In this document: one piece after another, positions 13,434 to 26,652 of the stretch
How positions within the stretch are numbered: the stretch's first letter is position 1
How the letters are laid out: every line of letters starts with the position of its first letter
Assembly (NCBI GenBank): GCA_963920665.1
Contig: OY987272.1
Span: 15,691,001 to 15,755,000 of the forward strand
Direction: 5' to 3'
DNA: 64,000 nucleotides
Source: Straminergon stramineum
Lineage: Eukaryota > Streptophyta > Bryopsida > Hypnales > Calliergonaceae
Translations under genes and position numbers: made by a program
The notes under the pieces: generated by a model
Told to the model about the DNA's origin: nothing
Seen by the model: only the letters and a program-made list of their open reading frames with translations
Database searches by the model: none

Positions 13434-14023
13434 GTGATGAACAAAGCGCTTCAAGCCAATGTTTTCATTCGGAGTTTCAGTTGTCCATATACATTCTCAT
13501 TCATCCATACCACATTCATCCACATCCACCCTACAACCCGTAGCCAACCACGGACCCCACCAACACCACGGTCCACGCACAAAACGCCGCGCAGCAACAC
13601 TTCCGCAGTACAAAACCTTGTGAACACGTTTGAAGCTGCATCAGCATCATCATCCGCAGGAACAGCACTTAAGTTCAGCTTACAAGTTCCAACAGGTGCA
13701 ACCTCCATCATCAAACAATTTGAAACAATCACTCTATCAATTGCAGGAGCCTTGCTTTGCACCCCACAATTCTTTTCTGTCAATCAGACGGACAACTAAT
13801 TGCTAGCTTTATTAGGGTTGTTGGGGGTTCTTCATACTCATGTTGCTCGTTGGGCGTTTGGTCTAAGTCGAAGGTATTGTAAGCTGCATTGCAGTGGATT
13901 GGATTGTTTTAATTGAATTGTTTTGATTCGATTGCCCTGGAGGTGATGGATTGCTGATTGTTTGGATTAGTGACCGGGGTTTTGGGTTTCTGAGAATTAG
14001 TGTGGAGCATATTGTGTGAAGTG
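13434..14023 (+). promoter_or_regulatory. Promoter/5' UTR of the HEAT-repeat gene
   Basis: A GC shift from the spacer begins near 13434 and runs into the first ATG of the HEAT gene at 14024. Overlapping ORFs on both strands (13434-13799 plus, 13451-13783 minus) have no recognisable domain and are probably leader or promoter sequence. Confidence 0.4.
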
Positions 14024-17000
14024 ATGGAGATGGAGGAGGCGATGGGGAAGCTCACGGATCGGATGCAGATCAAGCGAGAGCATGGCGTCACGCTCTTGCA
14101 GACGCTGCTAAATACTGCGGGTACTTCTATTTATAATCTCAAATTTCCTCTGTTTCATCTCGAATTTCCTCTGTTTGTACCATCGTGTCGTTCTTGTATG
14201 CAAGTAGGTTTCGAGGAATTCCTGATTTCTGCGTAGTGATCACCTTGTATTTCGTATGCATGTCTAGATTAGGGAATGATATGTGCAATTTGACTGCAGA
14301 ACCTTCTCAAAGGCAAGAGTTATGGACCATAGTCACAGAACGGGTGAAATTGCTAATCAATGCTCAGCAATGGGAAAGCCGTCATGGTGGCTTCGCTGCA
14401 TCCAAGGTGTTGTCCTCGATCCGTACGATGAACCTTAGATCATGAGGGCAATAATGTGTGCTAAACTTATAACTTTGTCTGTGCTGAACTTCGTAGTTTT
14501 AAAACGACAAAATTGGGCCTCATGTTTGTTTTTTTGGCACTTTTGAGTGGGTCATGTGAGGGCTTTCTTTTGTTCAATTGTTATGTATTTTTTTGGCCAA
14601 CACATGCAATGTTCACTCGTCCTGGTGATATAAAATTTAGCCCTATCCGAACTATAACTTTCTCAGTATAATCAACCATTTTGTTCATCTTAGAGCTATG
14701 AAATTTCGATCTTGTAGCTGTAAATAAAGCAATCACTAGTGCCGATTTTTGTGATATGAAGATCATTTGTTGGTCTCATTTCTTTCACGACCATTGTTAT
14801 ACGAGGCGGTTTTCGTAGTCCGTACGAGTTGTTTACACGGAATAGATCTGTTTAGGGTTTAAGAGAATGTTTTCTGAGATTTTCTTGTGGTTAGTTTCAC
14901 TCTGATGTATTTTCTGCTTGGGTCGTTCAGATACTCGTATTGAGTGATCAGCAAAGCACGTTTGCAGATGAACTTCTGCCAGTAGTCGCACTTCATCTCG
15001 AAGATTCAGAACCTGGAGTTCGGTGAGTTGAATTATAAAGCACATTGAAGGTTTTGAATTGATATTCTTACAGCGTGTCGAACATCATTATAATGTTCAC
15101 AGTACTGTTACACTCGTTTTGTTAGTAACATAGACAGATGTGTCGCGTCTTATCCGGATTATTTTCCCGACCATGATTTTGTTAGCTTAGTCAACGAAGA
15201 TTTGTATCCAATCCATCTGCGTTCAAAATCAATATGTACAGATGTGATGGTTGAGGGCAGTTCTAATCCAGATGTGTGGCTGTGTAATAAACAGATTAGC
15301 GGTCGGAGAGTGTCTATTTGCTTTGGGGAAAGTGCAGGGGATCCCTGTTTATAATAGTGTCAAAGAGTACGTGTTCTTACTTCCCAAAGAGAACCACCCT
15401 CTGCCTGCTTTTCTGTTGTCTGGTGCAGGTTTATGATTAATCAAACTAAGGCTTATGATATCGAACTGAAGAGGCGATACGATAGGTTGAAAGAATTGTC
15501 TCATGCGTTTTCTTGCATGATTCTTCATGAGTTCTGGACTAGAATTTTCTCCTGAGGAGCCTTTTACTTTACCCGATGTGTTGGGAGTTGTCTATGGGCT
15601 TCAAGAAGTCTTTGTGAGGTAACTTCTAACGATTTTTTGGTTGTTTTTGTTGGAACTGACAGCCGTCTATTTTTGAGTATTCAAAATGGTTTTGATGGTG
15701 AATTAGTCAGTGGTGATGAAAGCGACCAAGATGGTCTTGAAGAAAGCCCTGTGAAGAAGAAGGCCCCTGCGCAACAACTCAATCGGGTAGTAGCAAATTT
15801 CTCGAATCCTCTCTCTTTATATCATGATTGAACTCGACCAAGGTGGGTAAAGGGGTTTGACTTCTCGGCAGTTATCCACAGTCCTGGCAGGTTCATGTCT
15901 CTAGATTTTGTAAGTCAGAATTAATAGTTCTATGTATGTTCATTGAGATATTTCGTGTTTGAAAATGCAGAATGCTGCAATGGGCGGTAGATTCTTGGAA
16001 ACGTCCATTAAAGCCCTCCAGAGATTAATGGAGGGATGTGGGGAGAGTTTTCATGACCATGTGACATCCCAACTTTGGCAGCTGTTGTTGAAGGCTTTAT
16101 CACACACAAATCGTTTTGTGCGAGAAACTGGCTTCCTATGTGTTAACACTCTCTGCCAGCTCTCCCCCCTGGAGGTCTTGAAAGAGTACGTTTTCGTTAC
16201 TCCGGCTGCTCCCTTATGGTGCTCCTTTTTGTTATTTGTATCCCTGGACGAGAGGGTGATTCTACAAAGATGTTGGACTTGGATAGGATTTTCTTGGTAT
16301 GGACTCAATGTATGTCTTACCGAATATATATGAACAGATTGATTCTATTTTTATGGCAAGTATTGTAACTTTTTGAGAACAGCACCTGATAGATAGAACT
16401 GATTGAGAAGCGCAGCAACGGTGGATTGATAGCCTCATACTTGGCGCTTGGGCTAAGTGATAACTGGAGCCAAGTGCGATACGGTATGTAGTATCGTATG
16501 CCATACCTTACTATTCTTAATGCTGTGGGGAATATGCTTTGAAGTACTCTGTTGCGCTTCAAGTTGTAACTGTTGGATGTAGCACTGGATGCTTTACTTC
16601 GTTTTCATGCCCTGTACTTTTTAAGCAAAGGACACCATACGTTGGACAACAGAAGACCGAATGATACTGTAAGTATGGAAGTCCAAAACAGAATTCGGAG
16701 TAGTTCATTCTCTAAAGTTGGAACGAAAAGCATTTAGCCATGGAGAACAATTCAGAAGTTCCTTTTCCTGCTATCTGTGCAGCGGCATCCATTTCAACAA
16801 GGACTTTTTTACGAAGGACATCGGAGTTCAAGTCTGACTATTTTCCCAAAGTATTACCTGCCATGTATGTTCATCGTACTACTTACCTTATCTCATCATT
16901 GATGAACAAGCCGGTATAAGTTTTCTGCGAGAGCGACACGACTAAATCAGTGTGGCTGCCTTTGTCCGTCGATTCTAGTATAATTGTGTATATGTAGCTT

Positions 17001-20000
17001 GAGGAGATTCCAAGATTGGGGTTCTTCATCGGTGGGGATGGTTTTAGATGTTGACGACTACCATGATATTTCATCACCAGATGCAATAATACCTTTTGGT
17101 TGACTTTGTGGTTGCAGGTGCTTGAACAGATATTACGGAGCTGAAGGTTTGAGATTGTACTCTCAAGAAACTTGGCAGTTGGTAATGGGCTCCACGGGAA
17201 GGGAAGAAGTGGCAAAGTGTGTTGATGTTGTATTGGACTATTACATTGCACAGTCAGCTGCGCAAAATCACCTTGTGAAAGAGGTATTTAGTCACATTTC
17301 TGTCCGAAGCTCTGCAATACGCTGAAGGAAGCTCATGTCGATGGAATTTTATTTGGAAACTAGGCATTTCATATCAGATTCAGTCCTGCTTTGTTGATCA
17401 TATTTTTGAGAAATTGTTTTGCTCTGTTCCAGGCTGCATGCCATTGCTTGGCAGAATTGTTGGGTAAACTTGACCCTGAGGTATGTAGCTGGTTTTGCCT
17501 CTTATTTCACCTTTCTTTTGCGTTGTGGTCATACTTTGAGAAGCCATCTTATGTACAGACCTTCGGATGTATGGATGTTTTAGTGATATTTCTGATATGT
17601 GATTCAACGCTGTTTTCAGAGGATTGGATCCTTAGTACCACGAGTGCTCGTCACATTGATGAACTGTTTCAAGGATCCCAGTTGGTCAGTGCGGGATGCT
17701 GCTTGCTCGGGTAAGAAGTTGTTCCTACAGTTTACAACTGTCCTGATTGGGTTGAATTTTATAGATCTGATCCCAGTTAGTGCTTATTAATATCGATGTC
17801 AATCATGTATTGTGATCCAAACAAGTTCCGCTTTCAGTGTGCTGTGCAGAATTTGACAGTTTCGTTCGCCTGAGAATTTTTTAATGGGTTTTTGGCAGCT
17901 GCGTTGCCCTGCCTTGGCTGACTATTATTGGGTCGGAACCGCACTTGTTTAGGTCACGCTTTTCTCAATCTAAGGATTATCTTTGATGGAGCTACAATTA
18001 AGGTCTCATGGATGAGTAACAAAGAGCACTTCCATTGAAGCATATTTCTGCATCTTCTCTTCCTGATGATTATTGTCTGTGTGATTTTTAATGTGAAGCT
18101 ATGCGAAAAGCAATCACGGGTTACCCTGAAGAAGTGAAGAAGTTACTGCCACAGCTCTTTGACATGTGGTTCGCGCATTTGGCAGACAGTATCCGAAAGT
18201 CAAAATCATGATAGCCGAGGCACTCTAAATCTTCAAATAGGGGCGCTATTTTGAAGTGTTTTGAGAAAGGGGATATGCATTTGGATTGTTAATTACTCTC
18301 ATTTGTTGGAAAAATTTAGAACCGCTGAAATGGGCATGCGGCGCAGGGGTTTAGAATCTTGAGAATGCGAATCATAATTGTTCATTGAGGTTCGTGAGTC
18401 CTTAACGACAGACTTTTCAGATGTAAGAAGTGTTCGGGAGAATTCAGCATTTACTTTAGGAAGTGCCATGCGCAGTTTCCAGGAGGAGACGGTTGAAAAG
18501 GTAAGGTTTGCTTCTCCTTTTTGCTTTCATTTGCACCAAACTCTCTGGAAACAGACAGAAACACCGTTGATATTAGACAGTTAGAGGGAAAGAAAATTGC
18601 CACTCAGTTGTGAAACCGCCTGTCTGCTTGCGAAGGATAACACGATCGCTTTAAGCGGAAGTGAGATTGATGACAAGAAAAACCAATTGGAAAGGAGGGT
18701 TACAAATTCTCTTGATATGCGTGTGCAGTCAGTTACAGTGCTCCAAGAGATTTTGCCTCAGGCAAAGCAGCAAGTGGATAAACCCTGCTCCTGCCACGGT
18801 TCAAACCATATTACTCACTGCACTTCAGCTGAAGCAAGACTGTAAGTTCATCTCTCAGAAGAGTGAAGTATTCTTTAGATCCAGACTGTCGGTAGCAACA
18901 GACTTACGTGGAGTGTACATGCTGAAGAAGATGATTTAAGTGTTTTTGTTAAAGAATGTAACTTAATTTGCTATTAGTCGTCTGCCATGGCTTATGATAT
19001 TATTGTCTTCTTTATGATTGTGGATCTGGGTTGGATGATTGTGCTGGGGCTGCAGACAGCAAGGGCCTGTTGTTTCAGCAGAAGAAAACATGAATGTATG
19101 CGCCTCAGATTCTTTCACTTCGTACTTTCTCACTTAAGAATACTTGATGCTTATTTTTCAACCGTGGGCCTGATAACATGATTGAGAACGAATTTAATTC
19201 GAAGCTGTAATAAGCAATGTGCAAGATCTCTTCCTTTGACGGATGTCTCTTTGCTTTGTAGGGCGCATTATCTGCTGTCCCTCTGCCAAAGCCGAAAGAG
19301 TCTTGTGATGACTACGGATTTGCTAGAGAGAGCGAACCTTGGGAACAATCCGAAGGGGGGATTTATTTACTACGAGAGCTTTCTGCTGTGGCTCCAGATC
19401 GTGCGGCCAAGTTCTTACCAGTCCTTGTACAGCTGGTAGTATATCACTAATTCAACTCAGTTTTGATCATAGCTAACATGAACACCCTTTTTTGTATTTT
19501 GAAGAGGAGATAAGATTTTTTTGGTGTGCATTTTTTGGCTCTTAAGTGTGTTATCATATGCAGGCCCAGAGCTCGGGATATGTGCAATACCACAGCTTGA
19601 TGGAAACTCTTTATAGACTCTTGCCGTCCATTGCTCAGGTACGTGTTGGTATCCTTAACTGGGAATTTGTAGTACGGAGTATATCGTTTTGAGTGAAGAT
19701 TGAAGTGCAATTGCATTGGATACTATGATCAGAGTGTCACAATAACTCCCTGAGTGTTGCTCATTGCTCTCATGTTCGACTCACAGAATTTGGGGAAGAG
19801 AACATTCAAACCGTACTTGGAAATGTTTATCGACCCTCTTTTCTCTGCTTTGACTTGCGGTCAGGTATTCCGTTTTCTACCTTTCATGTTCTCTTCTCAA
19901 CTGAGCTGAATTTCAAAGTACATGGCCATCTGAACTGCTTCTGTAAACAGCCTCGGATATGAATCCTCTCGGCTATGGATGGATTAATGCTCTATGTTCA

Positions 20001-20243
20001 CCATGTGCAACTTAGAACAAATTGCTGATGGCCTTTTTTCAAATGATTTCTTTGGCATGTGTGCAGAGGCTGTCAGAGAATGCATCTGGCTTTTGTGTGT
20101 CCAAGCTGATTGATTTCATCGGGCCCAACATTTTTAAAGCTCGACTAGACAATAAGCAGCTGTCCATTCTTCAATCGAGCCCCCTGATTAGTACCAATTC
20201 CATTACTGGAGGTAATGCCATGGGGAGCCATGTGCATCCCTAG
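14024..20243 (+). CDS. HEAT/ARM-repeat superfamily protein (importin-beta-like fold)
   Basis: I could splice 20 exons in frame: 14024-14120, 14300-14406, 14931-15022, 15295-15366, 15532-15618, 15663-15786, 15971-16185, 16416-16483, 16783-16864, 17118-17283, 17433-17480, 17620-17710, 18099-18188, 18421-18500, 18729-18773, 19060-19095, 19262-19435, 19564-19638, 19787-19864, 20067-20243, giving 667 aa and no internal stop. HEAT-like helices recur: HTNRFVRETGFLCVNTL (exon 7), LSDNWSQVRYAAS (exons 8-9), DPSWSVRDAAC (exon 12), DNVRSVRENSAFTLG (exons 13-14), YLLRELSAVAPDRAAKFLP (exon 17). An acidic linker (SGDESDQDGLEESP, exon 6) interrupts the repeats. No signal peptide or membrane segment; probably a soluble scaffold. 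The short exons 15 and 16 and the 44-nt intron 15619-15662 are the least certain parts; an alternative acceptor gives 59 nt. I do not recognise a named gene and assign no specific function. Confidence 0.85.
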
Positions 20244-22570
20244 GTGAGGTAGTTCTCAGGCCTGCTCGTTTTGCCTGCCAAGTTGCAATTGTGCAGGCAC
20301 ACCCAGCTGAGGTCCGGCAAGAATTTTTTTCAGAAAATGTTTTGGAAGTCTGATCTATACTAGCTGCACATTAGATGTAGTGATGAGGTGAGACTGTGAC
20401 ACACAATTCCATCCACATCTATTGTGGCGATCAACGGAATAGAAATTAAGCAGAGCTAGCGAATTTAATTATCCTAGGCATACTTGTAGGAGGAAAGATG
20501 ACCTTTTTCACCTTAGTGCTGAGTATTAAGACGTTGCTGTCTCCATAACCTAAGTTTAAGGTCAGCTTTAAGAGGAGCTCGTAGTCACGAACCACGTGAA
20601 CTATGTTCCAGAAGAATTTGTCATCTTGATTTTTGGCTACTTTCATTTCTATTCCGGTTTTCCTTTTGAAATATAGATTCCAGATTCAGAAGGGGATTCT
20701 TTTGCTGTTCAAAAATTGAGTGTCAATATTTCGATGTAATCAATTTTAGAAGTATTTGGAATTCAGGTTTCGTTTCTGATGTATAATATTCGAGACAACA
20801 ATAGAAAATCTAACCGTTCACATGTAATTCAAAATTCAGAATCTTTTGTTTATACATAAGTACTAAATTGTTGTTATTATAAGGCTTTCCAGAATTTTAA
20901 ATCAAGAGAAATTAGGTTATTGGAGTCTTTTAAAAAGTTTTTGTGATTTATTATTACTCGCACAAACTTGTTGCAATGCTACATTAAATTGAAGAGAATA
21001 TAGTTTGGATAGCCCATTGAAGTCTTATAGAATTGGATGAAAAACATTCAGGATGACATGATGCAATATGTGATGAAAATGTGACCATTTTTGTGACAAT
21101 AAGTCTTGATAGGGTTGTGACAATGTGTATTTAATATAATAAATTGTGTGAGGTCATAGATATGGTAGAATATTGTTTTGAATTTAGCGAAAACTTGTAG
21201 ATTCTAGCAAAGCTTTAATCCTAAATGCCTAGTTCCATTGCCATGTGGTAAGACTGTGTTTTTGAGCTTAATTTAGTCTATTCAATCCTATTCAAGTTTC
21301 AATGTAATGTTTTTGTTACACAAGATTATGTGTTATCAAAAATTTCTATATTACTAGTTTTGGAACAAATTTTTAAACTAACAAGTGGAATAAATTAATA
21401 AATATAATACAAAAAATCCAATTAATTTGGGATTTTTTCCTAAGGTAAAAGTAGACATGAAGAATAGTAGGAAAGATTTTCAAGTAATTCTTTTCTTTTT
21501 TACACTCAAAGCACACATGGCAATGATCACCAAGCCAAATTGCCACTACAAAGATACATTTAGCATTCACATAATGGATTGGTAACATTTCGATGATTTG
21601 TGTATGAGATTAAACACTCTATGAGACTATTAGAATTATGTACATGTTTGTTTTCTTTACAATTTTTAGTTGACAAAATAAAATTACTGTGATTTTTGAA
21701 GTGAAATTTGTATATATTTTTTTCAATGGAAATAAGTATTAAAACAATGTGGAATTTTCACCAAAAATGAAGGTTAGAATGAAAAATAATAATTTGTAAT
21801 TTGAATTTGAAATTCTATCATAGACAAAAACTCAAAAGAAATACATGCAATGTCAATGGTGTTCTTTGGATTTGAACATGAAGAGCTTCCAATTGCAATA
21901 ACTCATTCAATTTTGGATTTTTTCAAATTTTTGATATGGAGTAGAAAGATATCTTATTAGGCTTCATTTTCTAAGTTTAAATCAAAATAAAAAATAGATA
22001 CTTTGAAAGTTAAAATCACTAAGGCACATGGACTTTGTAGATGCTAAGATCTAGAGGCATTATTTGATTTCTAGGCCAATGAATAGCCCATACCTTCTAA
22101 ACATCCATTTTGTTTTTATTCGTGTGGTACAAATCAATCTTATAAGACAAGTGCAACAATCTTAGATTTAGGTTCTAAAATAAAGATGGAATACATAATG
22201 ATGGAATTAAGTGTAGTCACCTTATGTTGCTAGAGCTATAGTTAAGTGAACAAATTTGTCTAGATAGGCATGATCGATGCATACCTGTTGAATACTCCTT
22301 TTGTCCCAAAATTATTTAAGTCTACTTTGAATGTTAGATTTTTTTAAGGTTGTTTTGAGTAGGTTATATGGAGACTTCCTTGTGGCTAATTTTATTTAGA
22401 TTGCAATGAACACATGCAATGCTCTTTATTGATTCTGGTGTTATAAAAATTGGAACCTTTCTTCATTATGATTTTCACAGTATGATCAATGAAATCAGCA
22501 TAAAAAATTTTTAACCAAATAGTGGATAATCATTTTGGGATGGAAGGAGTAATATGTTGAGTGGTCCAAG
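20244..22570. other. 3' UTR then AT-rich spacer, no gene seen
   Basis: The first few hundred bases after the stop are probably 3' UTR of the HEAT gene. Beyond that the sequence is AT-rich with only chance ORFs. Confidence 0.55.
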
Positions 22571-22793
22571 TACTACAAGAGAAAGGGGGGTTTTAAGTGA
22601 GTTTTAAAATATAGTCCTAGACATAAGATTATAAGCAATGACCTTTAAGGAGATTTTTAGTAAAACCATTTTTAGAAATACATTTGTTTCTAGTAAAATT
22701 TTACTAAAAATCTCCTTAAAGGTCATTGCTTATAATCTTATGTTTAAGACTATATTTTAAAACTCATTTAAAACACCCCTTTTTCTTGTAGTA
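22571..22793. mobile_element. 223-bp near-perfect hairpin MITE
   Basis: The sequence folds back on itself almost perfectly: tactacaagagaaagggg at the left end and cccctttttcttgtagta at the right, with a short loop around 22670-22690. CTACAAGAAAAAGGGG-type ends flanked by TA resemble those of plant miniature inverted-repeat elements. No ORF. Confidence 0.85.
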
Positions 22794-24400
22794 AAGAGTT
22801 GTTAATGTTCTTGTGAAATTAAATAATTTGAGTGTAAATTTTTCCATTCACTAGTACATTATCTATGTTACCCTTATGTGAGTTTTAAAAGTTTCCCAAA
22901 TGATTTTGCACTAGGGACAAGATAATTAGGGAAAAATAACAAATATGGAGAATCATAGGCATAAATTTTCCATGTTGGCAACACTATAATTAGACAAGGA
23001 TTAGCAACTATAGAGTTGAGATACAAAATCTCATTCTTTGCTTTACCATTCTCAAATCCATTAAAAAAGTAATGAGATTTTTTCTAATCTCTACAAAGTT
23101 CTAATTTAATATTTGAAGACAAATTTTTCTTTTGATGATTTGAATATTTAAGACGTATTAATACCATAATGATAGACTAAGATACTTTGATGAGCCCATT
23201 TTACCATAATTAAATCACAAATAAAGTATTATTCTTTTACTAAATCTTGATATTGAAATGCTTTTAAATTGATCTAGCCGAAACTTCTAAGATTGATTTT
23301 TTGCTTCAACTATACCAAAAATTCTAATAATTAGTCTTCATCCCAAAAATTTAACCCCCAAAATTTCACCACTATATTTTATCCAATATAGTACTCTACA
23401 ACTGTCATCTCGATTGCAAACAATAATTCTTGTAAAACATTTTTTTTCTATTCATATACAAACACAAGATCTTTCTCTAAAACTAGAATGAAAATAGGTA
23501 GAAGAAATATCAAAAACTTTAACATTGTAGTTTCTGAGATATTAGCATTTACAATGAAGAAAATCAATTTATTATTTATGCCTTCGTTTTAATATAAGAT
23601 TATAAGACTTTGAATTTTCTTAAATTGAAATTATGAATTATAGAATTTTGAGGTTAGGAAATCTTTATGGTGGAGGATTGCATTGGAAATCTATGATATA
23701 AAAATTTAAAAAAGAAACTTGATCTTCATTCTAATAAAATTATTTTAAAATAGAAGCAAGTGCAAGTTGTAAAGGAAATCCAAATTGTCAATAACTCTAT
23801 TGTAAGATTGAATTGAAGCACATCAATCCTAACACTGAGCCATTGCTCTAGCAAGCAATATTAACCATGTAACCTCCTTAATTATGAAAATAGAAAAAAT
23901 AGAATTAAAAGAAGAATCCTATAAGTTATCATTTGAAAAAAATTCATTCACTAGCCAAAAATGAAGACTCTTCATAACTTTCACATCAATAATCCAAATG
24001 TCATGAACTACCCTGAGGACAAAAACATACTCTATGAGAAACAAATATAAATTTACATTATTTCAAGTTCTTTCTTTATTCTTTGTTGCATGGATGGCTG
24101 GGTCCATTTTTACTTTTAGAGTTGATGTGGCATAGCTTTTTCTCCAAGGCACCAATTGAAATAAAAATGATATTTTAAAGTACTTTCCTATCTTAAAATC
24201 ATTCTAAATACAACAATACTTTACTATGTTAAATTAAGTTCCAAGAAAACATGCCATAATTTGAGATTTGAGATACCTATCAAAACTTTCATTTCTACTT
24301 TGAGGGACATTCATCTACGAGGATCAACATCATGAAACTCCAAAGTTCTAAAAATGTAATATGTTAGTTTTGAATTTTAATCTTTATATCTATAACTATA
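22794..24400. other. AT-rich spacer, no gene seen
   Basis: No long ORF, RNA gene or recognisable element on either strand. Confidence 0.6.
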
Positions 24401-25082
24401 GAAGTGCCACAAGTCCAGAACAGAGTATTTAGAGTACACCATTATGGTCTGGAAAAAGAGAACTCTACGACTTAGGAGGTGGTAATGGTTTAATTGAAGG
24501 TGTAAACTCCATTTCATTTTCCATGATCAGCTAAATTGTTTAAACCTACCTTGTATATGACCAACGCGGTATACTATCGATATATGTCGCCTGAGACTTG
24601 AACAAAATCTTGCAAACGAATGATTGGTAATGGCCAAATCAATGCTTCCGTGTCAGTATTGTTGCAATGGAACGGTCGAAGATTGACAATTTTCTTGAGA
24701 AATTCGTCGAACTGTGAAAATTTGTCCAATCACCTACAAGGAGTGAATTGAAGGATATATATTTTCCATGTTTCCCATCCGGAAGCTTCCGTCTGAAGCT
24801 AGTTTCCCAGATGATTGTGCACAGGGATCGGGGAAACCAGGGAAAAGCGTGATGCAAGCAGCGAGAAACAAACATTTCCCTGACTGTTGGCTTCACTCTA
24901 ATTAAACCGGGAGACGTACCACAACAACGCGATCTCCAGAATCCTTCAGAATTCCTTGTTATTCCATCCTCCACTCCCTCAGTAGTAGTCATTCCAATAG
25001 AAGGAAAGAAACGAAACGCACAGAACATCAAAGACACCCGGGATCACGACTTAGACCTTTAATTTGCCGTTTGAACAATCAT

Positions 25083-25088
25083 TTTATT
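25083..25088 (-). terminator. AATAAA polyadenylation signal of S1-type copy A
   Basis: On the minus strand AATAAA lies about 250 bp after the stop codon at 25340, in a segment conserved in copy B (61457-61462). Confidence 0.5.
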
Positions 25089-25339
25089 CACAAAGAGGCG
25101 AAGCTCTTTCACTTCAGAACATGCACGCAAAATGTTCATAGCACCACATGCTTACAAAAACTCGGTAGCTAACTCCGTCGGCCAGTCGAGGTAGCCTAGC
25201 TAGCCCTCGCGTCATCTAAAAGCTTAAAACCAAGGAATTTTCTGCGTGCATGCTGCCTTGATTTGATCTCTTCATACATAGATCGCAAGCCCATGCCAAC
25301 CACACTCCCATGCAGCCAACATCGTTCCTTAACGAACTT

Positions 25340-25882
25340 TTACTGTGGCCAGTGGTAGACGAGCTTTCCGTCCTGGGGCGTGATCCCCCTGTTTTCGTTG
25401 GGCACCATATACAAGCCATCCCTGTTGACCAGCCAGTACACAAAGTCGCCGGGGCTAAACAACGGATTCCTGGCCCATAAGGTGAACGTCCCCGACAAGG
25501 CCGGCCAACCAGGAATCGCAGGAGCGGACAGGGTGCACTTCCAGTAGTTCTGGTCCACAATCGGGAACTCAAAGCCGCCGTAGCCTGTGACCAGAATCGT
25601 GCCCACGTCTTGATGCCGGAAGCCGGAGTCGCACTGCACGTCGAGGATGACGTTGAGTTGGTCCTGGATCGAGATGGAGCCCATTTTCTTCTCGATGGGG
25701 CCCTCGGGGGGCGGGTGCGCCTCAACATGGACTGCAAGGAGGGAGGACAGTGCCAAGGCCAGCACCAACACGTAGAAAGCGCGATCTTGAAGAGACGCGG
25801 CAATGGTGAGAGCGAGATGGGGTCCCGCTGACTGTGAAGGCTCGACCAGCTGCACCTTGCATCGAAAACACACACACAGCAC
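25340..25882 (-). CDS. S1-type (SPH) secreted protein, copy A, natural start codon lost
   Basis: The reading frame matches the plant self-incompatibility S1-like family, small secreted beta-sandwich proteins. After a hydrophobic signal peptide (FYVLVLALALSSLLAVHVEA) come NVILDVQCDSGF, FEFPIVDQNYWKCTLS, FTLWARNP and VYWLVNRDGLYMVP. Copy B, which differs by two residues over 180 codons, has ATG where this copy has ATT (25804-25802). The only upstream ATG, at 25882, lies before a probable leader-intron acceptor (gtgcag, about 25850), so it would be removed by splicing. The copy is therefore either silent or starts at a near-cognate or alternative codon. Only two cysteines remain; the family's second pair, usually before the W...DG motif, is absent in both copies. 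Confidence 0.75.
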   Translation of the reverse strand: MLCVCFRCKVQLVEPSQSAGPHLALTIAASLQDRAFYVLVLALALSSLLAVHVEAHPPPEGPIEKKMGSISIQDQLNVILDVQCDSGFRHQDVGTILVTGYGGFEFPIVDQNYWKCTLSAPAIPGWPALSGTFTLWARNPLFSPGDFVYWLVNRDGLYMVPNENRGITPQDGKLVYHWPQ

Positions 25883-25989
25883 TTATTTAGAGTATGAAGT
25901 TGTTTGAAATTAATTAACTCTAGGTTTCCACAAATAAATTAGGGCTTTGCACTTGTAGCAACATGAAATGGAAACCTAGAACACAAAAA

Positions 25990-26340
25990 GTAATTAAAGC
26001 ATCTCTTGCTTCAAGTCTGAAAAGTGAAAAGTTGAAGTAGTATTGATGATTCGACTTCACAAGAACTATCTAGCTTGCTTGGAAGTCCAAACATCTACAG
26101 TGTTCTCCAAATTTATGTACCAATAAAATTGGACCACTGGACATCCTTCAAATTGAGCATGAAAAGAAATTAAAGAATCTACCTCTTCATGTATGAAAAG
26201 TGAAAAGCCAAACTAGTATAGATTGTGTTTTGACTTCACAAGGACTAGCTTGTTTGGAAGTCCAAACATCCACAATTCTCTCCAAATTCATGAAATTGGA
26301 TCGCCAAAGAACCTTGGAATCCAATTCTTCACAAGTAATT
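25990..26340. repeat. Tandem duplication in the leader intron, about 176-bp unit
   Basis: Two adjacent units each contain a ttaaag...gaaaagtgaaaag stretch, a gacttcacaag motif and ggaagtccaaacatc. Their starts are at about 25994 and 26170. The same pair is present in copy B and, decayed, in the inverted copy at 54.5-54.7 kb. Confidence 0.75.
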
Positions 26341-26538
26341 TGGAACAGGCACCCCCAAAACCTATTGTGCTAGACTTGAAGATCTATTAGTCAAGACATG
26401 CTTATAATGTCGTCCTCGACAATAGATACATCAATCATGCAAATGAATTGCTTGTTGACAAAACAAAGAACCAAGAAGGGAAAAGCCACAACAAGCACAA
26501 CCTCACAATAAGAGAAAGGAAAAGCAAATTGAAACAAT

Positions 26539-26652
26539 ACTCACAAAGTTGTCGATTAGCAACAAGCATGGATTGGAGGAAGGAAGGAGTCACAAGACAA
26601 AGAAGTTGAGAATGAGAGAGAGACAAATGAGTGGTAGGAACGAGTTTATATA
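26539..26652 (-). promoter_or_regulatory. TATA box and untranslated leader exon of S1-type copy A
   Basis: On the minus strand TATATAAA (26652-26645) is followed by a pyrimidine-rich leader (ctctctctcattctcaac) and a consensus splice donor GTGAGT at 26544-26539. The arrangement is conserved in copy B and in the 54-kb copy, which supports a functional promoter with a 5'-UTR intron. Chance ORFs (26435-26749) cross it. Confidence 0.65.

Noticed and set aside
13434..13799. Overlapping sense and antisense ORFs before the HEAT gene
   Set aside because: No recognisable domain; GC-rich leader/promoter DNA gives open frames on both strands.
15430..15618. Apparent frameshift in the HEAT-repeat gene
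   Set aside because: Using the acceptor before 15532 restores a continuous frame, so the upstream stretch is intron.
24639..25037. ORF conserved in both duplicated blocks (also 60926-61411)
   Set aside because: The two copies differ by a 29-bp indel that shifts the frame, and the ORF lies in the 3' flank of the S1-type genes, so conservation reflects the duplication rather than coding.
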